From: Platycnemis pennipes
Taxonomy: Eukaryota > Arthropoda > Insecta > Odonata > Platycnemididae
Direction of reading: 5' to 3'
Length of the DNA: 64,000 nucleotides
NCBI GenBank assembly: GCA_933228895.1
Contig: OW121850.1
Location: 31,939,773 to 32,003,772, forward strand
Below the pieces are notes generated by a model, which saw nothing but the letters and a program-made list of their open reading frames with translations, was not told where the DNA came from and ran no database searches. This document shows, piece after piece, positions 48,481 through 58,618 of the stretch. Every line of letters begins with the position of its first letter. The stretch's first letter is position 1. Both the position numbers and the translations under genes were made by a program.

Positions 48481-49150
48481 GAGGCACAGTGTTACAACTA
48501 CAAGGAAAATAGTAGACATGCAGTTAAGAGAAACGTGAAAAAAAACACGATACATGTTGGCTATAAATGACACTACAATGTATAAGTTTATAAAAAGTAA
48601 AGTGATATTTAAATCTGTATAAATTAATAGCAGATTAATCAGTCATTTCTATAAATAAATTAAATCGCTAACTTATATTTCCTAGAGTTTAGCTTTATTA
48701 AATAGTGTTAAAACATGTACACATAAAAAACGCTGCATAATAATTTCTGCATCAATATCTAAAATACGTATTCTGATTTCCCTACAGGTAACTTCACTGC
48801 AATCCATTACTGTCCCTAACTGAAATTATAACGGAGCGTGGTTGCATATTTATGAATGTCTATCTGAGAATCAATATAAATGACAGGAATTGTTTTGCAT
48901 AATTCACAAATTGAGATAAAACAACGAGAAATATTAGAAATGAAGAAATAGCGAATCCTTATAGAAACCATCCATGAATGGAAAACGAAACATACAACCA
49001 TATAACTAATATGTGAGAAGGAAAAGTTCTGATAAAGGGAGACTAAGGGCGAATATTTTAGATGTAGATTTGTACTAAGTCACAGGATACCAGAACTATG
49101 AAGAAATGAAAATATAAAGAGAATGGTTGAAGCAACAATACATGGCCTGT
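48481..49150. other. No recognisable feature
   Basis: AT-rich DNA, possibly old LINE 3' UTR beyond recognition. Confidence 0.35.
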
Positions 49151-49154
49151 AGAA

Positions 49155-49350
49155 AATGATGATTTAGCGAGGGGGTGGTGGTTTGGGGGTTAAACCCCAT
49201 CCTCCCCTCTCCCAGAGAAACTAAAAATATTGTGACGAACTTGCTGATTTTAGTGATGATGATTTAGTGAGGGAGAGGTGGTTTGGGGGTAAACCCCCTC
49301 CCCCCACCCTCCAGAGGAACTAAAAAGATGGTGATCAACTTGCTAAATGA
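49155..49350. repeat. Tandem duplication, 100-bp period
   Basis: GATTTAGCGAGGG at 49161 recurs as GATTTAGTGAGGG at 49261, and GGTTTGGGGGT, AAACCCC and AACTTGCT follow in both. The unit contains GTTTGGGGGTTAAACCCC, itself partly palindromic. Confidence 0.85.
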
Positions 49351-49434
49351 CCACGTAAACTTAATATTTCTTTGTAACTGTAAATAAGAATACTTTCTTT
49401 ATACTCGAATAAATTATTTTTTTGTGCCAACCTC

Positions 49435-49675
49435 TCTCTCTTTCAGTGATTCAACCCGAAGGTTGGTTTGATAGGTGAGGACAGAGCCCACCTCGGACTA
49501 AGCCACAGGCGTGTGAATTTCACACATTCAGGGAAGTGGGGCCAGTTCCTTTCCCTGGGCCACTTCGCACTCCGAGGATTTTTTGTTCGGGGGCGTCCAA
49601 AATTTCACCCGGATATAAACCCGGGACCCTTCGATCAGTAGCCAAGCGCTCTACCCACTAGGCTATCACGCTCCT
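49435..49675 (-). repeat. tRNA-derived SINE, minus strand
   Basis: This is the same family as at 30.9 and 33.6 kb. The head on the minus strand has GCCTAGTGGGTAGAGCGC. Box B is mutated to GGTTTATATCC, so internal promoter function is doubtful. Confidence 0.8.
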
Positions 49676-49689
49676 TGTGCCTACCTACA

Positions 49690-50480
49690 ACCTGAGTATT
49701 TAAATAACACCTAGTCTTTGGGCATGATAAATATACATGCATCACATATGCTTTCTCAATGTGATATAATTGTATTCCTTCAATGTATGTTTGAAGCTCG
49801 TTTACCACGATTATAATGAATCTTCTTGCACTATGCACCTCTTGTAATCTATATAAAACAATTTTTTTATAAAACCATTCCTTGAGGTTGCTCTTAACAT
49901 TTAAAATAAAATACCACTTAAAATAATATTTTATTTTTAAATACCAAAAGATCACCATTTATGATATAAAAAGATTAATAATTTTAATGTTAAAATGTCC
50001 GCTAAATATAAAATACATGTGTAAGGCACATATTAACCCTAGGCAAAGGTAGAACGCTTGTGCCTACCATCCAATTTATGTGAGCCCCCCAAGAGATATT
50101 CCTGGCTGCGCCCCTGCGGCAGTATATTTCATTTATTTCATTTCCTAACGAGGAATATGTAATAAGTGCTCCTCCTTTTATCCAGGGACAGTGCTTCCCA
50201 CCTCTGAAGTCTCCTCGGCGACATTTGCTCATCACTTTTCTCGTCCAAGCGTGTCGTCTTGGCGCGTCATTCATTTTCCCGTCGCGCATATCTGTTGGCG
50301 CATTGGATCGTCTATTCTCTCGACGTGAACCAGCCAAGGAACCCATACCTTTCATACTTAGCCCTAAATAGAGGATTCAACCGGTACCCTTTCATCGGTC
50401 GCGCATTCACAATCTCACATCACGCAATTTTGCTACACGCACCTCCTTCTCCCTGCCTTACCTTGAACCTTACGAGATAG
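49690..50480. other. Unclassified DNA with one hAT-like end
   Basis: CCTGGCTGCGCCCCTG at about 50101-50116 is the reverse complement of a hAT-like terminus (CAGGGGCGCAGCCAGG). No partner terminus or duplication was found to the left. The remainder is unrecognised. Confidence 0.4.
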
Positions 50481-50940
50481 ACCTAAGTAATGAACTAGAG
50501 GTTGTGCAGCGAAGATCAGCACGATTACCACGTAAGCTTAACCAGTCCATTAGATGGGCTAAAATGAGTATCATTATTAGAGCGTACGTTGTAAAATAGG
50601 CTTAATCTCTTAAAGACAACATTTTCACTGATGACGTTAAAAATATTTTGCAAACCCCGATACTACAGCAGACTGAAAAATAATCATTTAGTTACGGAAG
50701 TTGACTGCCTAATGTAGAGATATAGGACGTTTTTCGTTTCTCGTACTATTAGGGATCGTAATGGCTGTGATTATATTCAATAATAATAAATAATAATAGC
50801 CAACTGACAGCACATTTATGCATCCATGCTCGGCTCTTTAAATATCTCTTTTATTTTAATAGTTTAACTAAAATATAGTTGATAGTCCTCTTTCAGTATG
50901 AAAGGTAGAACCTGCCAGTATATAATATCCATACGAAATA
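50481..50940 (+). pseudogene. LINE 3' fragment
   Basis: GTGCAGCGAAGATCAGCACG begins sequence matching the ORF2 C-terminus, followed by decayed 3' UTR. It ends where a second fragment begins with TAATATCCATACGAAATAGG. Confidence 0.75.
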
Positions 50941-51025
50941 GGCCTAAATAATGAACTTGAACGTGTGCAGCAAAGATCGGCAAGATTTGTAAAGGGACGG
51001 CACGATAACTATATTAGCGTAACCA

Positions 51026-52310
51026 CCAAAGCAGCATCATGATATCAGCCCAATATCATTTTTACACCGTCACTTATTGGTCAATCCGATATTGGCTACC
51101 GATATCGGCAAATGTCAAAAGTGAAAACATATGCCATTGTCAAAATAACATTTTCTGACGTTATTGGGCCGATATAAATTTGATGATAAAAAGACATCAT
51201 TCACCACTATACAGTGGCATAAAAATGATATTGGGCCGACGTATGTTTGATATTACCATGGACCGATTTTTCATTAACATGATATTGCGATGATTTAATA
51301 AGTAAGATAGTCAAAATGTATCCTGGATAAGCATGTTAAAATATTTATAATCAGGGACCGTTGTATGTACAATAAAAATGCGATGGAAAAAGAAAAGGCG
51401 AGAGGTAGTTACGATCTAAGAATGTTCATGTTGAGAACCCTGCACTTCACCCCTGATCCAACTCTCCCTGTTAAAGAATGGGTAATTTTAAGGATTTATG
51501 ATAGTAATGACATACCCACTTTACTCCTGACCCCACTTTCCTTAGTGAAAGAGGCGTAACTTTAATCGTTATCTTCGTAATAAAATATTTCAAACTCGTT
51601 TTCTGTTGAAGTTATTGGAGTTATAACCCAATATAGGGGTTTCACATTTATTGACATGCGAAAAAATTCACCTGGACCAGGAATCGAACCACGGACCTTT
51701 GGCTTATCGGGCCACTGCGCAGACCACGACGCTACCCAGGATCCCTGTGGCAGTTTTACCGAGGTCCAAGGTACTAGATGTTCAGTCCTCGCGGTTCATC
51801 AAGGATGGCAACGCAAGGGAGAAAGGGCTTCAAAGAAGCCACGACCAAAGGTGAACCCCATCCAGCGCTAAAGCCGCGCTTGGCGGTAAATATAGGATAT
51901 TCTAAGCCTGCCGCGTGAACGGCAATTTGTAAGCAAACATCGAATCCTTAAATAATCATATTTCTTATTGAATATGTAGGCCTCCAAATGGTTTCTGATG
52001 TTCTGACTAATCACGAATTTTTGACTTTTTTCTCTCTGACGTCGTAGAAAAAAAAGTGAATACTCAAAATTATAAAATCCAGCGACCAGAAAAATATGAT
52101 AATTTATTAGTCAGCTCAGCTGACATCATCTTTGCATCTGAAAACGATATCTATTAAATATCACTTTAAGATACGATCGACGATATCAATTTTACATCGG
52201 AGAAAGGCATTTATGTGATTTTTATATCGGCATTATCAGCCAATATTAAAATGACATTGGTGACGTCAAAATGACATTGGGCCGACGTATACCATACGAT
52301 GCTGCTTGGG
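51026..52310. mobile_element. Unclassified DNA element, 1285 bp
   Basis: The termini are inverted repeats CCAAAGCAGCATC and CCCAAGCAGCATC (12 of 13), followed by subterminal copies of CCCAATATCAT-like words at both ends. The host LINE gives the boundaries exactly; only a CA dinucleotide is duplicated. No transposase is recognisable in the 64-codon ORF. A tRNA-like segment lies inside. The termini do not match the hAT, piggyBac or mariner elements seen here. A half copy lies in inverse orientation at 26955-27473. Confidence 0.75.
51655..51745 (-). repeat. tRNA-like segment (second SINE family or tRNA fossil)
   Basis: On the minus strand GGGTAGCGTCGTGG (51724-51737) resembles box A, and GGTTCGATTCC (51680-51690) is a perfect box B. 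The spacing fits tRNA-derived sequence. It differs from the GGCCTAGTGGG SINE. No acceptor stem pairing was verified. Confidence 0.55.
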
Positions 52311-52338
52311 CAGTTTAAGTGAATTAAAATGGGAATCA

Positions 52339-52366
52339 TTGTCAGATCGTCGCGACGATCTGACAA
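52339..52366. repeat. Perfect 28-bp palindrome in LINE
   Basis: TTGTCAGATCGTCG is followed by its exact reverse complement. The left arm starts as normal LINE sequence (ATTGTCAGATCG), so the right arm is a templated inverted copy. A second palindrome, CCGACGCGTCGG, follows at 52374-52385. Confidence 0.95.
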
Positions 52367-52560
52367 CTGACATCCGACGCGTCGGTTGACATTTAGAATT
52401 AATCTCTTAAATAAATTCCAAGATAATATTGTTACTGCTGACGTTAAAAAGATGTTGCGAACTCCGACTTACTATGGTAGACTGGACTATAATTACAAAA
52501 TTAGAGAAATGATTGGCGAACTGATAGATTCTAATTGCCCTACAATGCCTGCCTGATTAG

Positions 52561-52789
52561 GGGGGCCCAAAATAATTTTTTTTTTTAAAGTTCGAAGTGC
52601 GGATGCAATTCCGGGTGCAAGTTTATGAAACAAAGCACCTCACAAAAAAAACAGTTTCATGCACAGTATTTGACCTTGCCAAATCGCGTTTAAAAATTTC
52701 CAGCTCTGATGTAGGTCAGATTGCCTACCCCAGAGGGGATTCCGTATGCGTCCTTCTAAGATTGTATGAGAAAACCACAAATTAAGAAC
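52561..52789. other. Unrecognised insertion or filler between LINE pieces
   Basis: GGGGGGCCCAAAATAATTTT begins about 230 bp of sequence with no counterpart in other LINE copies here. The 62-codon ORF is unrecognised. Confidence 0.4.
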
Positions 52790-53143
52790 ACCAGCGTATT
52801 ATGCTAGATTCGACCAGATAAATAAGATTAGAGAGATAGATTGTCGTACTGCTAGATTCAAAATGGCATGTTGAATCTAGCAGTTTCATTTCATTTTCTC
52901 CCGTACTATCAGAGAACAGAATAGGCATCATAACAAAGGGATAGGTAGGGGAAATATTTTAGAGTAGTCTGTAGTGCACGGTGTATGTTAATCCCTTAAA
53001 TACTATAGATGCTAACAATCTAGTTAATCTAGTTGCAATTGACCCTAAAGTTGCTTGTTTGTATGTCAATAATGCATATTTGGTGATCATAACCCTCTGC
53101 CACACACCCTCGCGGTGGCTTGCAGGGTATCACGTAGATGTAG
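52790..53143 (+). repeat. LINE 3' end (divergent subfamily)
   Basis: GCGTATTATGCTAGATTCGA to the tail matches the minus-strand copy at 5.0-5.3 kb. The hairpin has inner stem CACC-CTCGC-GGTG, and the tail is GTAGATGTAGATG. Confidence 0.85.
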
Positions 53144-53214
53144 ATGAACCTTTTATGTCCATGATACTTGCATGGCATTACCGCACTGTGGCAACAACAC
53201 GAGGTAGTTTGCGG

Positions 53215-54137
53215 AAGGTTAGAGACGCCGATGAAATCATTATGTTTTGCTGCAACAAACTTAAGGTGAGAAACTACCCCACGATCTAAAATCTATTTTC
53301 ATCTTCGAGGATCAATAAATTTAATCGTTTTCCAGGTTTTTCCACCATATGACGACTATAGGGGACTTTTATAACTGGTTATTGTGTTCTAGGGTTGTTC
53401 AGTTTCTGGAACCACTACTATTTAAGATTAAGAAGCCTGGCTCCGTCAGCAAGTCGCGGTGGGTGGCAAAGACGATCTATTCATTCAAGATATGGATGTT
53501 TGGAAAGCAATTGGGCCTTTTAACCAAAGAAAGTGACAACATGTTTCAAATATGTTGCTTTGTAGCTTCCATGTATATTTAGTCCTGGTACACTTGACTG
53601 GTTGCATCAAGTGCACCAGCGCGAGATCTCGAGCTTCTGAAAACCCTGGCCAGCCATAAAGACAAACACTACCAAGCAGCTTTCAACAAATTCTACAACC
53701 ATTTGTGCTAATTATGAGAAACCTTAGTGTGCTTATCTTTGTTTGACCGCAAGGTTTCTTTAGCTGATAAGAGGGCGATGGTTAGCTCTTTTGGAAAGGA
53801 AGGGTTGGATGTTTGCAGCCCCCGGCCGCAACTTCCTCCCAATTATTGTATTAAGGACCTGGAACTGAGCGACTTTGTCTCCAGTAATTCTCAACGATTC
53901 TTCGACATTACGGGCATTGACCAAAGTTTTTTGTCAAAGGACCCTGAAGAATGGCTACAGGATGAAAGGTATCTGAAAGGTTTCAAGATCATCAAACACA
54001 TTAATTTGGTCAACGACACTGCCTAAAGGGGCGTGTCACTTATCAAGGACTAACTTTTGAAGAAAAAAATCACTAATGATGGACGTGAGAGACAGCACTT
54101 GCTGCTTGCGATACAGAAACAGGCAAATGATCGTTAA
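53215..54137 (+). pseudogene. Unrecognised gene relic with intron-like segment
   Basis: I cannot name this family. One frame runs from 53349 to 54137 and reads PGSVSKSRWVAKTIYSFKIW, MFGKQLGLLTKESDNMFQIC, ASSAPARDLELLKTLASHKD, LSLFDRKVSLADKRAMVSSF, DFVSSNSQRFFDITGIDQSF, FLSKDPEEWLQDERYLKGFK and VNDTA-stop-RGVSLIKD. Its stops (near 53582, 53597, 53667, 53673, 54026 and 54054) all lie in that same frame, and no frameshift is needed over about 780 bp. Upstream, DADEIIMFCCNKLK ends at a GTGAGA donor (about 53265), and 65 bp later TTTTCCAG precedes VFPPYDDYRG, a plausible short intron; a one-base shift separates this exon from the main frame. The NDxAxRGV end resembles poorly characterised arthropod proteins that I associate from memory with transposon-derived genes; this is unverified. 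Confidence 0.55.
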
Positions 54138-54349
54138 GTACGGAAGAAAAATGGTTAAGGAAAATGTAAAGTTTATGTAAACCTCATTCAACTCATTTAA
54201 AATTAAGAAACTCATTCAAAATAGAAACTTTTATCGCCATTGTTTTTTTTTCGGACAACCACTATTTCTGCCGTAGAATCTCGGAAAATAGTAGAAGCGT
54301 CCCCGTAAGGTAGGCAAATGTGTCTACATCCGAGCATGAAATTTACTAA

Positions 54350-54536
54350 TTTTATAGGTACGCTCCATCGAATTATTCCTCCTCCAAAAATTGATAGCTA
54401 CATACTTTTTAATGTTAAGTTCTAACTGCCATTTGTCGCACCACTCTTGAATTGCATCTAAATCCTTGCTAAGCGATTTCCTGTCTTCTTCTTTAGATAT
54501 ACCCCTATACACTACCGCATCGTCTGCAAAAAGTCT
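54350..54536 (-). pseudogene. LINE RT fragment, minus strand (part 1)
   Basis: On the minus strand LDAIQEWCDKWQLELNIKKY and the region leading to the FADD box match the minus-strand LINE at 20.35-20.53 kb. It stops at GCAAAAAGT, where 530 bp of other DNA intervene. Confidence 0.85.
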
Positions 54537-55066
54537 ACCACCTCACCGGCAGCGTAACTGCCGCGAAAATGCTCCGTTGTTTATTAACTCGTTAAAAATA
54601 GGGCAGAAGTTTTGGACTGACTATGTTTATTTTGTTACAATACTGCTTCAAAGAGCTTTAACACAAGACCAAGATCAAGTTTTCGGGACAATTCATTGCC
54701 AAGAAAAAGTTGTTTCATAAAATTAATAACAACCTTTTTATGGCTGAATGAAATGACCTGAAATTTTAAGATAACATTGTGAAAGGATGTTTCATTACTG
54801 TGTTAAAATTTCATAACGATTGAACTCCAACATTTTGCCTTATGAGAGGTCAAAGAGAGCGCTCCATTAGAAAACGCAAAAAAACGGTACTTTTTTTGTT
54901 ATTATCGCGATAAAAAATCAGAGGTGCGCTAAAAAAAATTGTCAGTAAGTATGGTAAAACGAAATATAAAATGAGCTAAAATTTGATGTAACTTGCACGC
55001 ATGTAAGTATTACGGTTCATTCTTAATCGGTGCTCACACTCGAGTCTACAAAATTTTTGCACCGAC
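54537..55066. mobile_element. Unclassified 530-bp insertion in LINE
   Basis: The LINE palm sequence breaks at 54536 and resumes at about 55067 with AAGCTTACTACGGTACTC. The insert has no recognised ORF or clear terminal repeats. AGT occurs at both edges and could be a short target duplication. Confidence 0.55.
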
Positions 55067-55155
55067 AGTAAGCTTACTACGGTACTCAAATCGTTTATGT
55101 ATAAAAGAAAAAGAAGCGGACCTACTACGCTACCCTGGGTAACTCCCGATGTGAT
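55067..55155 (-). pseudogene. LINE RT fragment, minus strand (part 2)
   Basis: This carries the reverse complement of the GVPQGS-to-LFADD region (GCGGACCTACTACGCTACCC). It ends at GATGTGATACATAATGCC, where a plus-strand 3' end begins. Confidence 0.8.
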
Positions 55156-55531
55156 ACATAATGCCTGCCTAATGCTTCGTACGATTAGGGATAAGAAGAG
55201 TTTTAAAAATATGTAATAGCATAAATATGAGTATCAATGGATAGCATAGATAGTTGTATGTTGGTATAAGGAATTTAAGCTAACCCAACTAACAGCATCA
55301 TGTTGCATGCTTGCTTTGCTATTTTTATCTTTTTTAAATTGTGAAGTACTGACAAGTATTTTATTACTAATGCTATTTATGCATGATATCTGGTGCATGC
55401 TTGGTGTAAATTCACCCCCTACCACACACGTTTATGGTGGCTTGCAGGGTATTATGTAGATATAGTGCTTGTTTGGTAAAGACTCACCCCCTACCACGCA
55501 CTTTTATGTAGGGTTCTATGTAGATGCATAC
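55156..55531 (+). repeat. Two consecutive LINE 3' ends
   Basis: ATTAGGGATAAGAAGAG to GGGTATTATGTAGATATAG is one 3' UTR with hairpin (55420-55455). A second, shorter hairpin-and-tail piece follows at 55463-55531. Confidence 0.75.
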
Positions 55532-55639
55532 CTACTGGTCAAAAGTTGTTTTACTTGTGTCTGCCAAGCATGACATAAATAGTATATAATCTCTAATTGA
55601 GTCATATTTGTATAAGCATATTAGTGTATTATAAGTACC

Positions 55640-55720
55640 ATTATTCACCGTGTATCATTCACAACCAGCCACACGCCTTCAAGGTGACTTACCAGGGCAC
55701 TCAGTACACCTAGATGCACC
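55640..55720 (+). repeat. Diverged LINE hairpin-tail fragment
   Basis: CAGCCACACGCCTTCAAGGT, then GACTTACCAGGG and CTAGATG keep the order of the family's 3' hairpin and tail. Confidence 0.5.
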
Positions 55721-56222
55721 ACGTCAGGTCGACATCTCCGCTTAGCTGGCATTTTAAGCTTTTGCGTTAAGTGCAATAGTGCGGGAAAACGTACACCCTT
55801 CTGCTCCGCAGATTTTCCTTCCCGTAGCAAACGTTTATTTTCTGCGTGTTCAGGAACTAACGACGACCCTTAGCGACGCCAATCTATTTTCTACCTCCCA
55901 GACTTATTTATTTTCTGCTTCCCATTCATCTGCTTCAATTAATCCTGTTCGTGACATTTCGCCTGTTATCAGGCTTTAGACGAGTCTACCATCAGTTCCG
56001 TTATCTCAGAAAAGCAAGAGACGTTATCTCTAAGTGCTCTCTTTCGGAAAGCAACTTTTCTCTATCGGCCGGACAAAATGACAGGCTGATTCATGTTTCG
56101 AACCATTAAAGCTATCTTATCACATTCGGTGTCAAGCTGGGGTATTATCTGTTGGTCGATGAATAACATGAGATAAAAATGTTTGGAGTTAAATCTATAT
56201 TTTAAAAATATCTTGTATGTTA
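55721..56222. other. No recognisable feature
   Basis: Mixed-composition DNA with a 66-codon ORF of no known motif. Confidence 0.4.
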
Positions 56223-56224
56223 TC

Positions 56225-56578
56225 TACTATACCCTGCTAGCCACCGCAAGGTGTATGGCAGGAGGTGAGCCATAACTAGTTACATTAGGGATATGAATAA
56301 CGGATAATGATATATTTACCCAATACGAGTGTATCAATCGATAGCATATGTAGTTACATGTTGGTACAAGGACCTTAAGCTAACCCAACTAACAGCATTA
56401 TATTGCGCTTGCTTGCTGGGCTATATTTATTTTTTTTTAAACTGTAGCTTAGACTAGTATTATTACTAATCCTTTTTTATGCATGATATGTAAAGAGTGT
56501 TTGGTGAGAATTCACCCACTGCCACACAACTTTATGGTAGCTAGCAGAGTATTATGTAGATGTAGATGTAGATGTAAT
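56225..56578. repeat. Minus LINE tail scrap plus plus-strand LINE 3' end
   Basis: At 56225-56275 lies a reverse-oriented hairpin (CCCTGCTAGCCACCGCAAGG). At 56284-56578 a plus-strand 3' UTR follows, from ATTAGGGATATGAATAACGG to three TAGATG units. Confidence 0.8.
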
Positions 56579-56769
56579 TACGCGTTAATGTCGAGAATTT
56601 TAAACTTTAGGGATTTGATTACAATAACACTGGTTCTGCTGATAAATTTTAATTCTAATGCAATTCACCCAGAATTTGAGTATTTTCACATAACATCCAT
56701 CACTCACTCATTTCATGAGCACACTGTTAGCACCACAGTTAGCACACATATATTTCGCGTTATTTCGCG

Positions 56770-57023
56770 GTAAATATACACAATACGAGTGCATCAATAG
56801 ATAGCATAGGTAGTTGCATGTTAGTATAAGGACTTTAAGCTAACCCAACTTACAGCATGATATTGTATGTTTCCTTTGCTATTTTTATCTTTTCTTAAGT
56901 TTAGACTAGTATCTTATTACTGTTACTTTTTTATGCATGATATGTAATGCAAGTTTAGAGTGAATTCACCCCCTGCCACATACCTTTATGGTGGCTTGCA
57001 GGGTAAAATGTAAATTTAGATGT
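56770..57023 (+). repeat. LINE 3' UTR and tail
   Basis: GGTAAATATACACAATACGA through the CCCCCTGCCACATACCTTTA hairpin to a decayed TTTAGATG tail. No coding sequence precedes it. Confidence 0.8.
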
Positions 57024-57556
57024 ATATCACCCACTGGGTCGGGAACGGATAATTTATTAATATTTGTCATATTTTATTGTCATCATTACCTATGAAATAT
57101 GGGATCGATTCCAAAATTTTACCGTTTCCGATCCCGATTCTCACACAATGAATTCTTTAGAAATATATCACTTAGTTTCGAACACCACACATGCAGCTTA
57201 TATGGATATAAACGCCAATAGTAGCGATATAAAATTACGTCATAACATCAGGATACTCCTCAACGAGAGCATATTTTGGTAAATACTAGGATAGCATGTC
57301 CCCAATGTTCTTGTATGTTAACACAAACCACATTTTTAACTACAAGAATTAATTTTAGGTGTGTAGGTTACACACTTTTTTTTCTTTTTATTCATGATAA
57401 TGACATTGAATGTCAGAGCCATGGTTGGCAAAATAAAGCGTGCAATGTATGTACAAAGGCATAATTATTTTCCTGTGAAGCGGTTCCATAAATTAGAGCC
57501 TGCAGCATTAAAAAGTAATTTCAGTTACTGCTTGTACCGTCGGCCCTCATTGAAAA
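57024..57556. other. No recognisable feature
   Basis: AT-rich DNA with short unrecognised ORFs. Confidence 0.4.
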
Positions 57557-57564
57557 GGTGGTTG

Positions 57565-58102
57565 TAGAGATGGGCAACTCGGTAAATTACCGCGGTATTT
57601 TTCGTAAATTACCAACACCCCTGAAAATTACCGTAATAAACGGTAATTTTCAGAAAAGTTCTTTTTCAGAAAATTTCTTCCTCACGAAGAAACCATTGGA
57701 ATGGGTGTTATTATAAATTAAGTAGCATAAACGATTTTGTTTACATCTTTAACATTCTGTCCGTGATTAATTCAGAGTAAAATAACAAATGCACATTGCG
57801 CAGGGGTATGTCTTTGGAACGAAAATTTCTCATAGTGTGACAAAAGAGAGGCAAATTGCGTGTTGTTGCCAACTTCGTTATAATTTTTTAAATGAGTTAT
57901 AATAGGTAAACGTCGTCATATGTTTGATATAAGCGTCGGCATTTGTATCTCAATGCTATTTGATTTCGTTTTGAGTCCTCTGATAAGGATTTGCAGCTCA
58001 AAACTTAAAATTACCGGAAAATTGCGGTGATTTTCGAAAATTACCGATATTTTCCAAGGTAATTTACCTCAATTGAAAATTACGGTAATTTACCCATCTC
58101 TA
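57565..58102. mobile_element. hAT-type MITE, 538 bp (TAGAGATGGG family)
   Basis: An exact 8-bp duplication, GGTGGTTG, flanks it (57557-57564, 58103-58110). The ends are TAGAGATGGGCAACTCGG and, inverted, TAGAGATGGGTAAATTACCG. Subterminal regions are packed with AATTTACCG/CGGTAATTT words in both orientations. No ORF. A second, interrupted copy in opposite orientation occupies 61323-63060. Confidence 0.93.
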
Positions 58103-58186
58103 GGTGGTTGGGAGCGGGAGAAGAGAAAGAAGATGATTACGCGATGTCAGAGGAGTAACATGAATGGGTTATGGATTCATCTACAT

Positions 58187-58617
58187 CAGGGATTTCCAAC
58201 CTTTTAGCAACTGCGTACCACTTGAAATTTTTAGAAATTTTGGCATACGAGTACCAGCAGTCCTATATTTTTTTAGAAACATATATTTACTGTCGGAAAA
58301 GTGGCCAATGACTTGTTTTATTTTAATTAAATTACTGAGAAAACTTCATATTTAATTATTACTGCACCTGCATTTCGGTTTTGCCACCCCCTTGTCAAGA
58401 CAACAAATATGTATACATTTTTTTCAATTTATTCTCGCTAATTTTATTTTAAAATACATAGACATTCCAGCGCCCGGCAGACGGGAGCAGAGTAAAGTTT
58501 GCGTGCTCACGCACACAGAGGCCCTCCCTAGCCTATCGCTCGTATCACTCACGCGTACCACCTGAAACGTTCCCGCGTACCACCAGTGGTTCACGCACCA
58601 CCGGTTGGGAACCCCTG
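58187..58617. mobile_element. hAT-type MITE, 431 bp (CAGGGGTTCCCAACC family)
   Basis: The 8-bp duplication ATCTACAT lies at 58179-58186 and 58618-58625, within the TAGATG-type tail of a minus-strand LINE. The ends CAGGGATTTCCAACC and CAGGGGTTCCCAACC (13 of 15) are of the CAGNGGTTCNCAACC type common in hAT elements. No transposase. Confidence 0.92.
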
Positions 58618-58618
58618 A

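Larger units (their letters stand above)
50941..52560 (+). pseudogene. LINE 3' fragment interrupted by an unclassified element
   Basis: GAACTTGAACGTGTGCAGC to GCGTAACCA (51025) is the ORF2 C-terminus. It resumes at 52311 with CAGTTTAAGTGAATTAAAAT and continues through CTTACTATGGTAGACTGGAC to about 52560. The intervening 1285 bp is another element. A palindromic filler sits at 52339-52385. Confidence 0.85.

Noticed and set aside
50101..50116. Complete hAT element ending here
   Set aside because: Only one hAT-like terminus is visible. No left partner and no 8-bp duplication were found.
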